In this document: one piece after another, positions 17,814 to 27,035 of the stretch
Numbering within the stretch: the first letter of the stretch is position 1
Layout of the letters: each line of letters begins with the position of its first letter
NCBI GenBank assembly: GCA_024304985.1
Contig: JAMWZC010000005.1
Coordinates: 1-64,000 of the forward strand
DNA from: Paracoccaceae bacterium
GTDB taxonomy: Bacteria > Pseudomonadota > Alphaproteobacteria > Rhodobacterales > Rhodobacteraceae
Direction: 5' to 3'
DNA: 64,000 nucleotides
Program-made: the position numbers and the translations under genes
The notes under the pieces: generated by a model
What the model was told of the DNA's origin: nothing
What the model saw: only the letters and a program-made list of their open reading frames with translations
The model's database searches: none

Positions 17814-18850
17814 TGCAGCTTTCGTAACAGCTCAAGGTTGCGGATTAGCCGATCCCGCTCCAGCGGGCCATCCTTCCGGATTTCCGCCATCAACAGATCC
17901 TCCAGCGCGTCGCGGTGTTGATCCGCGATACGGAAAAGATCTTCAACGCAACCTATCGCATCAGGCGCATCGTCCACGGGCAAGTCAAGGATGGCATGAC
18001 CAAGCCTGTCTTCCATCCAGTCGAGATCCTGCCTGTTCTGCTCATAGATCTTCTCGACGAGTGACCGTTGGAACCTGATCTTTCCATGACCGATCCGGGA
18101 CAGGGCCTTGATGAAGGCCTGATTTTTTGCCGGAGCTTCATCGAAACCACGAACGAAACCTTCACCCAGATTCCGTTGCACAAACAAAAGGGCACTGGCC
18201 TCAAGCGACAGGCTCTCGTTCTTCCGCACGACCTCCTCCGATGTCACAGACGCCCCGATCTCCGAAAAGAAGTCCAGACAGACATCTCCGTCCTTCAGAT
18301 GGGCAGGATGGAAAAACCGGAGTGTGACATTCTCTCGACCAAAGACATCATCCAACTTCTGGAATCGGTGCATGTAGTTCGGCCATAGCGCATGCAGCTG
18401 GGAAAAACTGTTCAACTCACCCTTCAATCTTTGCTGAAACGCGCTCTGCATATAGGAAACGGGTGCTCGAACATAGGCAACCACGCGCGGGTGATAGCCT
18501 CTCTCGCGGTAGAATTGCGCCAGACGTTCAACGGCATTGCGCGGTGCGTTGCAGATGAACTCCGCCGTGAAGATCGCCCGCTCACCCTTTTCGGCCCCTT
18601 GTCGTGTTTGCAAATCCAACCGTTCAAAGCGCGCGGCCCGCATGTCCTGTACCTTTTCGATGCTCAGACCGCGCGATTTCAGACTGTGGTGTTCATGCGG
18701 TTGATCCAGAAACAGCAGCGCCATCACCCCGGACATGTTGCCCGATGCAACATCCGTCACGATCAGCCCTTCCGGCCTCACCTTCACAAGGGTCGCCTGA
18801 ATCGACGAAGTGCCAGTTTTGTTCATACCGGGATGGATGATGGCGTCCAT
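17807..18850 (-). CDS. Sulfotransferase-like protein
   Basis: 347 residues, same family as its convergent neighbour. P-loop: IIHPGMNKTGTSSIQATL (K11-T12-G13-T14). The second conserved region is VVAYVRAPVSYMQSAFQQRL (about 130-150), the usual R.P.....S pattern that contacts the 3'-phosphate of PAPS. The substrate is unknown. G+C is again low. The gene ends tail-to-tail with the previous one and starts 101 bp from the 3' end of a tRNA-Val gene. Confidence 0.7.
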   Translation of the reverse strand: MDAIIHPGMNKTGTSSIQATLVKVRPEGLIVTDVASGNMSGVMALLFLDQPHEHHSLKSRGLSIEKVQDMRAARFERLDLQTRQGAEKGERAIFTAEFICNAPRNAVERLAQFYRERGYHPRVVAYVRAPVSYMQSAFQQRLKGELNSFSQLHALWPNYMHRFQKLDDVFGRENVTLRFFHPAHLKDGDVCLDFFSEIGASVTSEEVVRKNESLSLEASALLFVQRNLGEGFVRGFDEAPAKNQAFIKALSRIGHGKIRFQRSLVEKIYEQNRQDLDWMEDRLGHAILDLPVDDAPDAIGCVEDLFRIADQHRDALEDLLMAEIRKDGPLERDRLIRNLELLRKLHY

Positions 18851-18951
18851 GACCTCTGAACCTCATACTGATCAAACACATTTGGACACGGCATGCCGCC
18901 CCGCCTAGACTAATCCGTCCACGCCTTGAATACCATTGTTTTCATGGAGAA

Positions 18952-19027
<76 letters not shown>

Positions 19028-19182
19028 GCTGCGACTGCTTAGCGCGGCTCTGCCAGCGGCGCAAGACGGCAATGGTTCAAAAAGGGTTATACCTGCGCCC
19101 GAGACCGTCCTGCCCCTTGTGTTGAATCCAAAGGATTTTTCCGGTGTCCCACCGTGGGGCATGATATCAAAAGCAAAGGGAA

Positions 19183-19257
19183 TGGTGGGTGATAAGAGAT
19201 TCGAACTCCTGACATCTTCGATGTGAACGAAGCGCTCTACCACTGAGCTAATCACCC
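19183..19257 (-). tRNA. tRNA-Val (CAC)
   Basis: A complete 75-nt cloverleaf on the minus strand with encoded CCA. The anticodon arm is CTTCG-TTCACAT-CGAAG, anticodon CAC. It is nearly identical to the tRNA-Val(TAC) 155 bp away, with the same acceptor stem and one base fewer in the D loop. Confidence 0.95.
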
Positions 19258-19276
19258 GGTGACGGGGCTTTTAGAC

Positions 19277-19861
19277 TCAGTCGTCATCCTCTGCAAGAGC
19301 CTCTTTTCCACCTTTTCCCTCACCGCCGCCCTGCCGCAGCCGGCAGATCAGGACGCGTCCGCTTCCGGATTCCTTGACCCGCGTCGTCTTGAGCCGCCCC
19401 ATCGGTTGCAGGACCAGTTCACGCCCCTCGGCCAGCGACTCGCCCAGCACGGCCAGCATCGCCTCGACGACCTGTTTGGCGTCCTTCTTCTTGACGCCCG
19501 AGCGTTTCACGACCTTCTCGATCAGCTCTTTCTTCTTCATCTCGGGCCCAGTCACGACAGGGCTGGAAGAGGTGACCAGCTTCGGCTCGGCCGCAGCGGG
19601 CTCTGCCGGTGGGGCGATTGGCGAAAGGACCGGCGCGGCTGTCACCTCGGCCAGCGGCGCGGCGGGTTTGGGGGGCGCCACCGGCTGGGAAATCGCGGCC
19701 GCCTTGGCAGGCTTCACGGGTTTGCTTGCCGCCTTGGCGGGCTTCGCCGGCGCCTTCACGGATTTGGCAGCCGTCTTGGAGCCTGCCAGGTTTGCGGCCG
19801 TCTTCACGCCCGGTTTGGCGCCTGTCGGTTCTGTCTTGTCCGAACTTTTTACTTTCACCAT
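19277..19861 (-). CDS. HU-like DNA-binding protein with long Lys/Ala/Pro N-terminal tail
   Basis: 194 residues. Residues 1-105 are a low-complexity tail rich in Lys, Ala and Pro with repeats such as KAPAKPAKAASKPVKPAKAA, resembling histone H1 tails. Residues 108-177 are an HU/IHF-like domain (MKKKELIEKVVKRSGVKKKD..VVEAMLAVLGESLAEG) whose DNA-clasping beta arm looks shortened (PMGRLKTTRVKESGSGRVLI). A further charged C-terminus ends EDDD. Likely a nucleoid protein. The start at 19861 fits the tail composition; upstream codons are not basic. It lies downstream of lon on the same strand, beyond the lon terminator. Confidence 0.82.
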   Translation of the reverse strand: MVKVKSSDKTEPTGAKPGVKTAANLAGSKTAAKSVKAPAKPAKAASKPVKPAKAAAISQPVAPPKPAAPLAEVTAAPVLSPIAPPAEPAAAEPKLVTSSSPVVTGPEMKKKELIEKVVKRSGVKKKDAKQVVEAMLAVLGESLAEGRELVLQPMGRLKTTRVKESGSGRVLICRLRQGGGEGKGGKEALAEDDD

Positions 19862-19924
19862 GTCCACTGTCCCAAGGTTTGTTTCCTGTTCAGAAACGCA
19901 TACCGCGAAATTTCGAACAGTGCA

Positions 19925-19959
19925 TGAAAAATCGGCGGCACCCGAGGGATGCCGCCGAT
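19925..19959 (-). terminator. Rho-independent terminator of lon
   Basis: On the minus strand a perfect 10-bp stem (ATCGGCGGCA, 9-nt loop, TGCCGCCGAT) is followed by TTTTTC. It starts 39 bp after the lon stop codon and precedes the HU-like gene. Confidence 0.88.
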
Positions 19960-19997
19960 CTGTTTCATCCTGTCCCCGGATCACCGGGATCTGCGTG

Positions 19998-22403
19998 TCA
20001 ATGCGCCACGGCGCTTGACGGTTCGGCCTTGGCCACGGCGGCCGCAGCGGCGGCTTCCTCGGCTTCCTCATCCCATTCGATCGGCTCGGGCGCGCGCACG
20101 AGGGCCAGCTTGAGAACCTCGGACACGTGGCTCACGGGGATGATATCCAGCCCCTCCTTCACATTGTCCGGGATCTCGGCCAGATCCTTTTCGTTCTCGG
20201 CCGGGATCAGCACCGTCTTGATGCCACCCCGCAGCGCCGCCAGCAGCTTCTCCTTCAGACCGCCGATGGGCATCGCATTGCCCCGCAGACTGACCTCGCC
20301 GGTCATGGCGATGTCCTTGCGCACGGGGATCTGCGTCAGCACCGACACGATCGAGGTCACCATGGCCAGACCCGCACTCGGCCCGTCCTTGGGCGTCGCG
20401 CCATCGGGGACGTGGACGTGGATGTCGATCTTGTCGAACTTGGTGGGCTTCACCCCGATCTTCGGGCTGATCGAGCGGACATAGGAACTGGCCGCGTCGA
20501 TGCTTTCCTTCATCACATCGCCCAGCTTGCCCGTGGTCTTCATCCGGCCCTTGCCCGGCAGGCGCAGCGCCTCGATCTGCAAGAGGTCCCCTCCGACAGA
20601 GGTCCAGGCGAGGCCAGTGACGACTCCGATCTGATCCTCGGCCTCGGCCAGACCATAGCGGAACTTCTTGACGCCAAGGAACTGATCAAGGTTCTCCTCG
20701 GTGATGACCACCTTGGTTGCCTCTTTCTTGACGATCATCGTCACGGCTTTGCGGGCCAGTTTCGCGATCTCACGCTCAAGGTTCCGCACGCCCGCTTCGC
20801 GGGTATAGCGGCGGATCATCTCGTTCAACGCACCATCGGTGATCTCGAATTCACCCTTGCGCAGACCGTGATCCTTGATCTTCTTGGCGATCAGGTGATG
20901 CCGCGCGATCTCGCGCTTCTCGTCCTCGGTGTAGCCGGCCAGCGAAATGATCTCCATCCGGTCCAGAAGCGGACCGGGCATGTTGTAGGAGTTCGCCGTC
21001 GTCAGGAACATCACGTCCGACAAGTCGTATTCCACCTCAAGATAGTGGTCCACGAAGGTCGCGTTCTGTTCCGGATCAAGCACTTCCAGCATGGCCGAGG
21101 CCGGGTCCCCGCGGAAATCCTGCCCCATCTTGTCGATCTCATCCAGCAGGATCAGCGGGTTCGTGGTCTTGGCCTTTTTCAGCGCCTGAATGATCTTGCC
21201 GGGCATGGAGCCGATATAGGTGCGCCGATGCCCCCGGATTTCGGATTCGTCGCGCACACCGCCCAGCGAAATGCGGATGAATTCGCGCCCCGTGGCGCGG
21301 GCCACGGATTTGCCAAGGCTGGTCTTGCCCACACCGGGAGGGCCGACGAGGCACATGATTGGCCCCTTCAGCTTCTGGCTGCGCTGCTGCACGGCCAGAT
21401 ATTCGACGATGCGTTCCTTGACCTTCTCCAGACCGTAATGATCGTCATCCAGAATGGTCTGCGCCTTGTGCAGGTCTTTCTTGACGCGGCTCTTGATGCC
21501 CCATGGCAAGCCCAGCATCCAGTCAAGGTAATTGCGCACGACGGTGGCTTCCGCCGACATGGGCGACATGTTCTTGAGCTTTTTCAACTCTGCCTCGGCC
21601 TTGTCGCGGGCTTCCTTGCTCAGCTTGGTGGCCTTGATGCGCTCTTCCAGCTCGGTGACTTCGTTGCCGCCATCCTCGCCATCGCCCAGTTCCTTCTGAA
21701 TGGCCTTCATCTGCTCATTCAGATAATATTCGCGCTGGGTGCGCTCCATCTGGCTTTTGACACGGGTCTTGATCTTCTTCTCGACCTGCAGCACGGACAT
21801 TTCGCCCTGCATCAGGCCATAGACCTTCTCAAGCCGCTCGCTGATGCTGAGTGTTTCCAGAAGTTCCTGCTTCTGCGCCACGTCGATCCCCAGATGCCCG
21901 GCGACCAGATCGGCCAGCTTGGCCGGATCGGTGGTTTCCGACACGGCGACCAGCGCCTCCTCGGGGATGTTCTTCTTGATCTTGGCATAGCGCTCGAACT
22001 CTGCCGTGACGGTGCGCAGCAGCGCCTCGATCGTGGCGGCATCGCCGGAGGTTTCGGTCAGGTATTCCGCCCGCGCCTCGAAGAAGCGATCATTGGTCAG
22101 GTATTCGGTGATGCGCACGCGCGCCTGCCCCTCGACCAGCACCTTGACGGTGCCATCGGGCAGCTTCAGCAGTTGCAACACATTGGCCAGAACGCCCGTC
22201 TGGTAGATCCCGTCCGAGGCGGGATCGTCGATGGATGGGTCGATCTGGCTGGACAGCAGGATCTGCTTGTCATCGGCCATCACTTCCTCAAGCGCGCGCA
22301 CCGATTTCTCGCGGCCGACGAAAAGCGGCACGATCATATGCGGGAACACGACGATATCGCGCAGAGGCAGAACAGGATAGGAGGGGTTCAGGGGGTCTTG
22401 CAT
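19998..22403 (-). CDS. lon: ATP-dependent protease Lon
   Basis: Cytosolic AAA+ serine protease, 801 residues, full length. In order: the N-terminal substrate domain (YPVLPLRDIVVFPHMIVPLF), Walker A GPPGVGKTSLGKS, Walker B LILLDEIDKMG, and the protease domain with the Ser-Lys dyad S676 (DGPSAGLA) and K719 (GGLKEK). The C-terminus is an Ala/Glu-rich tail. AAAGGA precedes the ATG. A terminator lies downstream. Degrades damaged and regulatory proteins. Confidence 0.98.
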   Translation of the reverse strand: MQDPLNPSYPVLPLRDIVVFPHMIVPLFVGREKSVRALEEVMADDKQILLSSQIDPSIDDPASDGIYQTGVLANVLQLLKLPDGTVKVLVEGQARVRITEYLTNDRFFEARAEYLTETSGDAATIEALLRTVTAEFERYAKIKKNIPEEALVAVSETTDPAKLADLVAGHLGIDVAQKQELLETLSISERLEKVYGLMQGEMSVLQVEKKIKTRVKSQMERTQREYYLNEQMKAIQKELGDGEDGGNEVTELEERIKATKLSKEARDKAEAELKKLKNMSPMSAEATVVRNYLDWMLGLPWGIKSRVKKDLHKAQTILDDDHYGLEKVKERIVEYLAVQQRSQKLKGPIMCLVGPPGVGKTSLGKSVARATGREFIRISLGGVRDESEIRGHRRTYIGSMPGKIIQALKKAKTTNPLILLDEIDKMGQDFRGDPASAMLEVLDPEQNATFVDHYLEVEYDLSDVMFLTTANSYNMPGPLLDRMEIISLAGYTEDEKREIARHHLIAKKIKDHGLRKGEFEITDGALNEMIRRYTREAGVRNLEREIAKLARKAVTMIVKKEATKVVITEENLDQFLGVKKFRYGLAEAEDQIGVVTGLAWTSVGGDLLQIEALRLPGKGRMKTTGKLGDVMKESIDAASSYVRSISPKIGVKPTKFDKIDIHVHVPDGATPKDGPSAGLAMVTSIVSVLTQIPVRKDIAMTGEVSLRGNAMPIGGLKEKLLAALRGGIKTVLIPAENEKDLAEIPDNVKEGLDIIPVSHVSEVLKLALVRAPEPIEWDEEAEEAAAAAAVAKAEPSSAVAH

Positions 22404-22587
22404 GCTCGGTCCTTTGTTCGGCAGATGGCGCGGTCCCGACAGTCGGCAACCGGGGCATCTCCATTATCGTTCCGTTAATCTGGGGCACGGAGGCCGGAGT
22501 TTCAAGCGTCCGGCGTCATGCTATCATCGCCAGAATGCCTTCGCGCCCCGGTCAGGGCAAGGCGCGAAATGCAGCAGGTTTGAAATG

Positions 22588-24249
22588 TCACCCGGCCCGC
22601 CCGCGCGCGCAGAAGCATGACACCTCGACCGGCAGGTCCGAGCGCGCCTGCGCCAGATCCAACCGCTGGCGGATCAGGCGGGCCTCATCGCTGCTATCCG
22701 CGCCCCGGGCCTTCAGACAGTCCATCAGCCCGCGCAGTGCCCAGATATTGTCAGGATGGATCTGCGCCCGCGTCAGGGTGCCACCCAGCCCCAGATCCTC
22801 GCGGTAAACGGCCTCGGCCTCGGCGGTCCGGCCCTGTTCCAGCAGAAGCGCGCCCAGCGCATGGCGGGTGGGCTGCATCCAGCCCCATGGCTCGTCATAG
22901 GGCAGAGTGTCATCGGCTGCGACCGAGGCGCGCAGATGCGCGAAAGCCGCGTCGAAATATCCGCGGCGATATGCGATTTCGCCCGCCAGCATCTCCTCGG
23001 CGATGGCGAAAAGGTCCTGACAGCGGTTGTTGTGCAGCAACCGTGTCTCGGGCACGCGGGCACGGGCCGCCCGGAACAACGCCTGTTCGTCCAGTGCCTC
23101 ATCCACCTGCCCCAAGGCGGCATGGGCCACGCCCTTGGCATAGTGGATCATCGCGGTGAGGTTCGAGAACAGGACCGGATCGGCGGGCAGCTCCTGCGCG
23201 ATGATCTCCTCCCATTTGCCGAAACGCACGAAAACGTGTTGTTTGACGGCAAGGTAGCTTTCAAAGAAATCCGCCATCGGGGGCGATGGGATGCGCAGGA
23301 AATCTTCGGGCATGGTGGCGATGAGTTCCTCGGCTGCGGAAAGGGCTGGCCCGTACTGGCCCAGAAACATCGCGCCATAGACGGCGAAGTGATAGTTGTG
23401 CACGCGGTAGCCGGTGTAGAAATTCATCACCCCTTCGCGGTCCAGATACTTGCGATCCGCCGCGATGGCCGCCTTGTTCCAGTGCAGCGCATCGTGGTAG
23501 TTGCCGCACAGCACGTCGATATGGGTGGGCATATGCACCAGATGGCCCGCATCGGGCACAAGCGTCCGCAGCACATCCACCGCGGGCAGCGCCTTTTCCG
23601 GGACGGGCGACATTTCCATCAGATGGACGTAGAGATGCAGGATGCCGGGATGCGCCATGGCACCGGGCCGGTCGCGCATGGCATGTTCCAGCAAGGCGCG
23701 CACTTCGACTGTGGCGGCTTTGGGGGCGGGCTGGCCGGTTGCCAGATCCCACATGCGCCAGGGAGTCAGGTCCATCAGCGCCTCGGCCGTGACCGACAGG
23801 ATATCAAGGTCATGGGGATGCGCCAGATGCGCTGCGCGCATCGCATCGGCGAAAGCGCGGTCCCAGGGACGCATGTCAGGGATGGGCGTGGCTTGCGGAT
23901 AGCGCGCCGCCAGCGCCCGGATCAGCGCCTGTTCGGGCGGGGTGACCTGATCCAGACGCGCCAATGCCGCCTGTGTCGCGGCGTGGGCGCGCGCCAGCGC
24001 GGCTGTCTTGCTGGCCTCATCGTAAAGCGCCCAAGGCATGTTGTAATTCGGTCCCATCGCATAGGCGATGCCCCAATGGGCCATGGCACAGTCAGGATCG
24101 GCGGCCAGCGCGCGGTCGAAACAGACCACCGCCTCGGCATGGTTGAAGCCGAAGGTCCAGTTCAGGCCGCGGTCGAACCAAATCTGCGCGTCAGGCGCGG
24201 ACGTCGTGACCGTGCGGCCATAGCGGCCCAGATCATAGCCATAGTCCAT
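22588..24249 (-). CDS. TPR-repeat protein of unknown function
   Basis: 553 residues with tetratricopeptide-like helices, clearest at about 35-75 (WFDRGLNWTFGFNHAEAVVCFDRALAADP split in two helices) and again near the C-terminus (LLEQGRTAEAEAVYREDL). The first 30 residues match the beginning of a conserved bacterial family of about 550 residues. The middle is rich in His/Trp/Tyr with HMPTHIDV. No signal peptide or catalytic motif was recognised. Start at ATG 24249, with AAAGGGG upstream, rather than at 24342. Role unknown; the homologues I recall are annotated only as TPR proteins. Confidence 0.75.
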   Translation of the reverse strand: MDYGYDLGRYGRTVTTSAPDAQIWFDRGLNWTFGFNHAEAVVCFDRALAADPDCAMAHWGIAYAMGPNYNMPWALYDEASKTAALARAHAATQAALARLDQVTPPEQALIRALAARYPQATPIPDMRPWDRAFADAMRAAHLAHPHDLDILSVTAEALMDLTPWRMWDLATGQPAPKAATVEVRALLEHAMRDRPGAMAHPGILHLYVHLMEMSPVPEKALPAVDVLRTLVPDAGHLVHMPTHIDVLCGNYHDALHWNKAAIAADRKYLDREGVMNFYTGYRVHNYHFAVYGAMFLGQYGPALSAAEELIATMPEDFLRIPSPPMADFFESYLAVKQHVFVRFGKWEEIIAQELPADPVLFSNLTAMIHYAKGVAHAALGQVDEALDEQALFRAARARVPETRLLHNNRCQDLFAIAEEMLAGEIAYRRGYFDAAFAHLRASVAADDTLPYDEPWGWMQPTRHALGALLLEQGRTAEAEAVYREDLGLGGTLTRAQIHPDNIWALRGLMDCLKARGADSSDEARLIRQRLDLAQARSDLPVEVSCFCARGRAG

Positions 24250-24280
24250 CCCCTGCCCCTTTCGCGCCCGCATCCCCTGT

Positions 24281-24475
24281 GGATGGATATTTAAGGCAAG
24301 AAGAAACGGAATGTTAAGGTTAATCGGCGAGGGTCGGAACACGGTACAGGCGGGGACGCCGATGACCGTGCAAGGAGAAACCCCTTCCGCACCCGCCGCC
24401 GGCCCCTCTGCCGCCCGGCCCCGTGCGGAAGGGTCACCGCGCCTGATGTTTCTTCTTGCTGCAAATATCCATTCC
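24281..24475. repeat. Inverted pair of a recurrent intergenic motif
   Basis: The gap between the TPR gene and tgt holds two facing copies of a motif (TTTCTTCTTGC followed after 2-3 nt by AAATATCCAT): one on the minus strand at 24281-24306, one on the plus strand at 24449-24475. The G+C-rich interior shows no convincing gene. Further copies occur at 35561-35587, 49337-49366, 58780-58859 (a pair) and 61310-61340. Confidence 0.6.
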
Positions 24476-24491
24476 GCCCGTGCCGCCGGGA

Positions 24492-25631
24492 TCAGAGGGG
24501 TGGAATATCGCCCTCTGCCCGCTGCGCGTGGAAATCGGCCTCGAAGGCCGCGAAAGTGCCTGCGGCGATGGCGTCGCGCATGCCCTGCATCAGGTCCTGG
24601 TAGTAATGCAGGTTATGCCATGTCAGCAGCATGCCCGCGATCATCTCGCCCGCGCGGAACACATGGTGCAGATAGGCGCGCGAATAGCCCCGGCAGGCCG
24701 GGCAGGCGCAGGATTCGTCCAGAGGGCGCGGGTCGTCCTGATGGCGCGCGTTCTTGATGTTCACCACGCCGTGGCGCGTGAAGGCCTGCCCGGTGCGGCC
24801 CGAGCGTGAGGGCAGCACGCAATCCATCATGTCGATCCCGCGCTTGACCGCGCCGACGATATCATCGGGTTTGCCCACGCCCATCAGGTAGCGCGGCTTG
24901 TCGGTGGGCAGCATGTCGGGGGCATAGTCGAGGACACCGAACATCGCCTCCTGCCCCTCACCCACGGCGAGGCCCCCCACGGCATAGCCGTCAAAGCCGA
25001 TCGCCTTGAGCGCCTCGGCGCTCTCGGCGCGCAGATGCTGCGTCACGCCGCCCTGCTGAATCCCGAAAAGCGCATGCCCCGGCCGGTCGCCAAAGGCATC
25101 GCGCGAGCGTTGCGCCCAACGCATCGACAGGCGCATGGCGCGGGCCACCTCGGCATCATCGGCGGGAAGGGCGGGACATTCGTCGAAGCACATCACGATA
25201 TCGCTGCCCAGAAGGCGCTGGATCTCCATGCTGCGTTCCGGGGTCAGGTGGTGTTTGGACCCGTCGATATGGGATTTGAAGGTGACACCTTCCTCGGTCA
25301 GCTTGCGCAGGCCGGACAGGCTCATGACCTGAAAGCCGCCACTGTCGGTCAGGATCGGCTTGTCCCAGTTCATGAAGCGGTGCAGCCCGCCCAGACGGTC
25401 GATCCGTTCCGCCGTGGGGCGCAGCATGAGGTGATAAGTATTGCCCAGAAGGATGTCGGCCCCCGTGGCGGCCACGCTCTCGGGCATCATCCCCTTGACG
25501 GTGGCGGCGGTGCCCACGGGCATGAAAGCCGGCGTGCGGATCACGCCGCGCGGGGTCGTGATCGCGCCCAGCCGCGCCTTGCCATCTGTGGTCTTGAGGT
25601 CGAAGCGGAACCGCCCTGCCGTCTGTGTCAT
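24492..25631 (-). CDS. tgt: tRNA-guanine transglycosylase (queuine tRNA-ribosyltransferase)
   Basis: Exchanges guanine-34 of GUN-anticodon tRNAs (Asp, Asn, His, Tyr) for the queuosine precursor preQ1. 379 residues, TIM barrel. Seen: nucleophile region [39 protein letters not shown], and the zinc site [19 protein letters not shown] typical length and intact motifs. AAGGGC lies upstream of the ATG. Confidence 0.97.
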   Translation of the reverse strand: MTQTAGRFRFDLKTTDGKARLGAITTPRGVIRTPAFMPVGTAATVKGMMPESVAATGADILLGNTYHLMLRPTAERIDRLGGLHRFMNWDKPILTDSGGFQVMSLSGLRKLTEEGVTFKSHIDGSKHHLTPERSMEIQRLLGSDIVMCFDECPALPADDAEVARAMRLSMRWAQRSRDAFGDRPGHALFGIQQGGVTQHLRAESAEALKAIGFDGYAVGGLAVGEGQEAMFGVLDYAPDMLPTDKPRYLMGVGKPDDIVGAVKRGIDMMDCVLPSRSGRTGQAFTRHGVVNIKNARHQDDPRPLDESCACPACRGYSRAYLHHVFRAGEMIAGMLLTWHNLHYYQDLMQGMRDAIAAGTFAAFEADFHAQRAEGDIPPL

Positions 25632-25712
25632 CTGTCTGCCCTTTGTCGCATCGGCCTCCTATGGGGCGTTTTGCGTCAAAAGCCAAGACGGCAGGCAGGG
25701 CGGGTCAGCGCA

Positions 25713-25850
25713 TCACTTGACGGATTTGCCTGCCACGGTGATCCCCGGCTTGCCCGCGCCGGAATTGGCCGTGGCCAGAACCTTGGGCTTTTCCTGCTTG
25801 GGTTTCTTGCTTTCCTTGTTGCCTTTGGTCTTGTTGCCTTTTTTGGACAT
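25713..25850 (-). CDS. Small lysine-rich protein (45 aa)
   Basis: A 45-residue basic protein, MSKKGNKTKGNKESKKPKQ at the N-terminus and GITVAGKSVK at the end, with about a third Lys. AAGGAA lies 7 nt before the ATG at 25850, which supports real translation. No known domain. Its charge suggests nucleic-acid or ribosome binding, but that is only a guess. It follows tgt upstream on the same strand, 81 bp away. Confidence 0.65.
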   Translation of the reverse strand: MSKKGNKTKGNKESKKPKQEKPKVLATANSGAGKPGITVAGKSVK

Positions 25851-26162
25851 GACCGGTTCCTTCCGGCTGAAGCTCCGGGCGGCGGATGCCGTGCGGATCG
25901 ATCCCTGCCCCGCCGGATCGCAGCGGCCTGCTTGGGTCGCGGTGCAGACCGGCGTATTCAATAGGGCAGGATAGTGCGGACAGAAAGCCAGCGGGCCGGG
26001 TCTGCCCGGCACGTCGGCGCGTATCATCAAGATATGCGTGCCGCCCTGCCGTTACAAGACAGAGTGCAGCGCGCATTGCCCTGCCGGTGGCACTGGACGA
26101 AACCGCCCTCTATCCTTATATGTTCAGTCAGGAAATCCGCAGGACTGATCGCAGGACAGAAC
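25851..26162. other. Non-coding gap between the small basic protein and sufT
   Basis: A 312-bp divergent intergenic region. It should hold promoters for both sides. I see a perfect 6-bp hairpin GCCGGG-TCTG-CCCGGC at 25995-26010 and an A+T-rich TATATGTT at about 26117, but no convincing -35/-10 pair, RNA gene or ORF with a ribosome-binding site. Confidence 0.5.
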
Positions 26163-26525
26163 ATGACCCAGAACGCCGAACCGCTTGAAGGCACTCCGCT
26201 GATCGCGCCCTCCAGCACCGACCATCCTCTCTATGATGAGGTGGTGGCCGCCTGCCGCTCGGTCTATGATCCCGAAATCCCGGTGAATATCTACGATCTG
26301 GGCTTGGTCTATACCATCGACATCACTCCCGAGAACGAGGTCAAGGTGATCATGTCCCTGACCGCCCCCGGATGTCCCGTGGCCGGAGAGATGCCGGGCT
26401 GGGTCGCCGATGCGATCGAACCTCTGCCCGGCGTCAAGCATGTGGATGTCGAACTGACATGGGAGCCCCAATGGGGCATGGACATGATGAGCGACGAAGC
26501 CCGGCTGGAACTGGGCTTCATGTGA
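26163..26525 (+). CDS. sufT: SUF-associated MIP18/DUF59 protein SufT
   Basis: 120 residues of the DUF59 (MIP18/PaaD-like) family: YDEVVAACRSVYDPEIPVNIYDLGLV split around residue 30, then MSLTAPGCPVAGEMPGWV with the conserved cysteine, and ELTWEPQWGMDMMSDEARLELG at the end. SufT helps iron-sulfur cluster maturation. It precedes an A-type carrier gene, as in alphaproteobacterial suf clusters; sufBCDS itself is not in the window. Start chosen at MTQNAEP (26163); the frame extends upstream without family similarity. Confidence 0.9.
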   Translation: MTQNAEPLEGTPLIAPSSTDHPLYDEVVAACRSVYDPEIPVNIYDLGLVYTIDITPENEVKVIMSLTAPGCPVAGEMPGWVADAIEPLPGVKHVDVELTWEPQWGMDMMSDEARLELGFM

Positions 26526-26580
26526 TCCGCCGCCGGTGATATCCTCACCGGGGCAGGACAAAGGCTGAAAGGCAGGAACG

Positions 26581-26961
26581 ATGTTCGCCATACCCGGAAA
26601 ACAGGCCGTCACCATCACCGAGGCCGCAGCCCGCCAGATCGCGCGGCTGATGGCCAAGGATGGCCACAAGGGTCTGCGCATCGGCGTCAAGAAGGGCGGC
26701 TGCGCGGGCATGGAATACACGATGGAATATGCCGCCGACATCAACCCGATGGATGAGGTTGTGGAACAGGATGGCGCGCGCGTCATGATCGCGCCGATGG
26801 CGCAGATGTTCCTGTTCGGCACGCAGATCGATTATCAGACATCGCTGCTGGAATCGGGGTTCAAGTTCAACAACCCCAATGTCGAGGATGCCTGTGGTTG
26901 CGGCGAATCGATCAAGTTCAAGGATGTCGAGGCGCTGTCCGCCGAGCGTGGCGACGTCTGA
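26581..26961 (+). CDS. sufA: A-type iron-sulfur carrier protein
   Basis: 126 residues, HesB/IscA family. The three cluster-ligand cysteines are C41 (KKGGCAGMEY), C105 and C107 (DACGCGESIKF). Delivers [Fe-S] clusters to apoproteins. 55 bp after sufT, same strand, so a two-gene unit is likely. It could equally be named erpA; the sufT neighbour favours sufA. Confidence 0.93.
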   Translation: MFAIPGKQAVTITEAAARQIARLMAKDGHKGLRIGVKKGGCAGMEYTMEYAADINPMDEVVEQDGARVMIAPMAQMFLFGTQIDYQTSLLESGFKFNNPNVEDACGCGESIKFKDVEALSAERGDV

Positions 26962-27035
26962 TCCGACCCGTCGCGTCTGGAAAACCCCGTCCCCTGCCTG
27001 TAAGGACAAGGCAAAACAGGACGGAGGATGTGGTG

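Noticed and set aside
20127-22478. A 783-codon open frame opposite lon
   Set aside because: Antisense shadow of a clearly identified gene; no domain recognisable.
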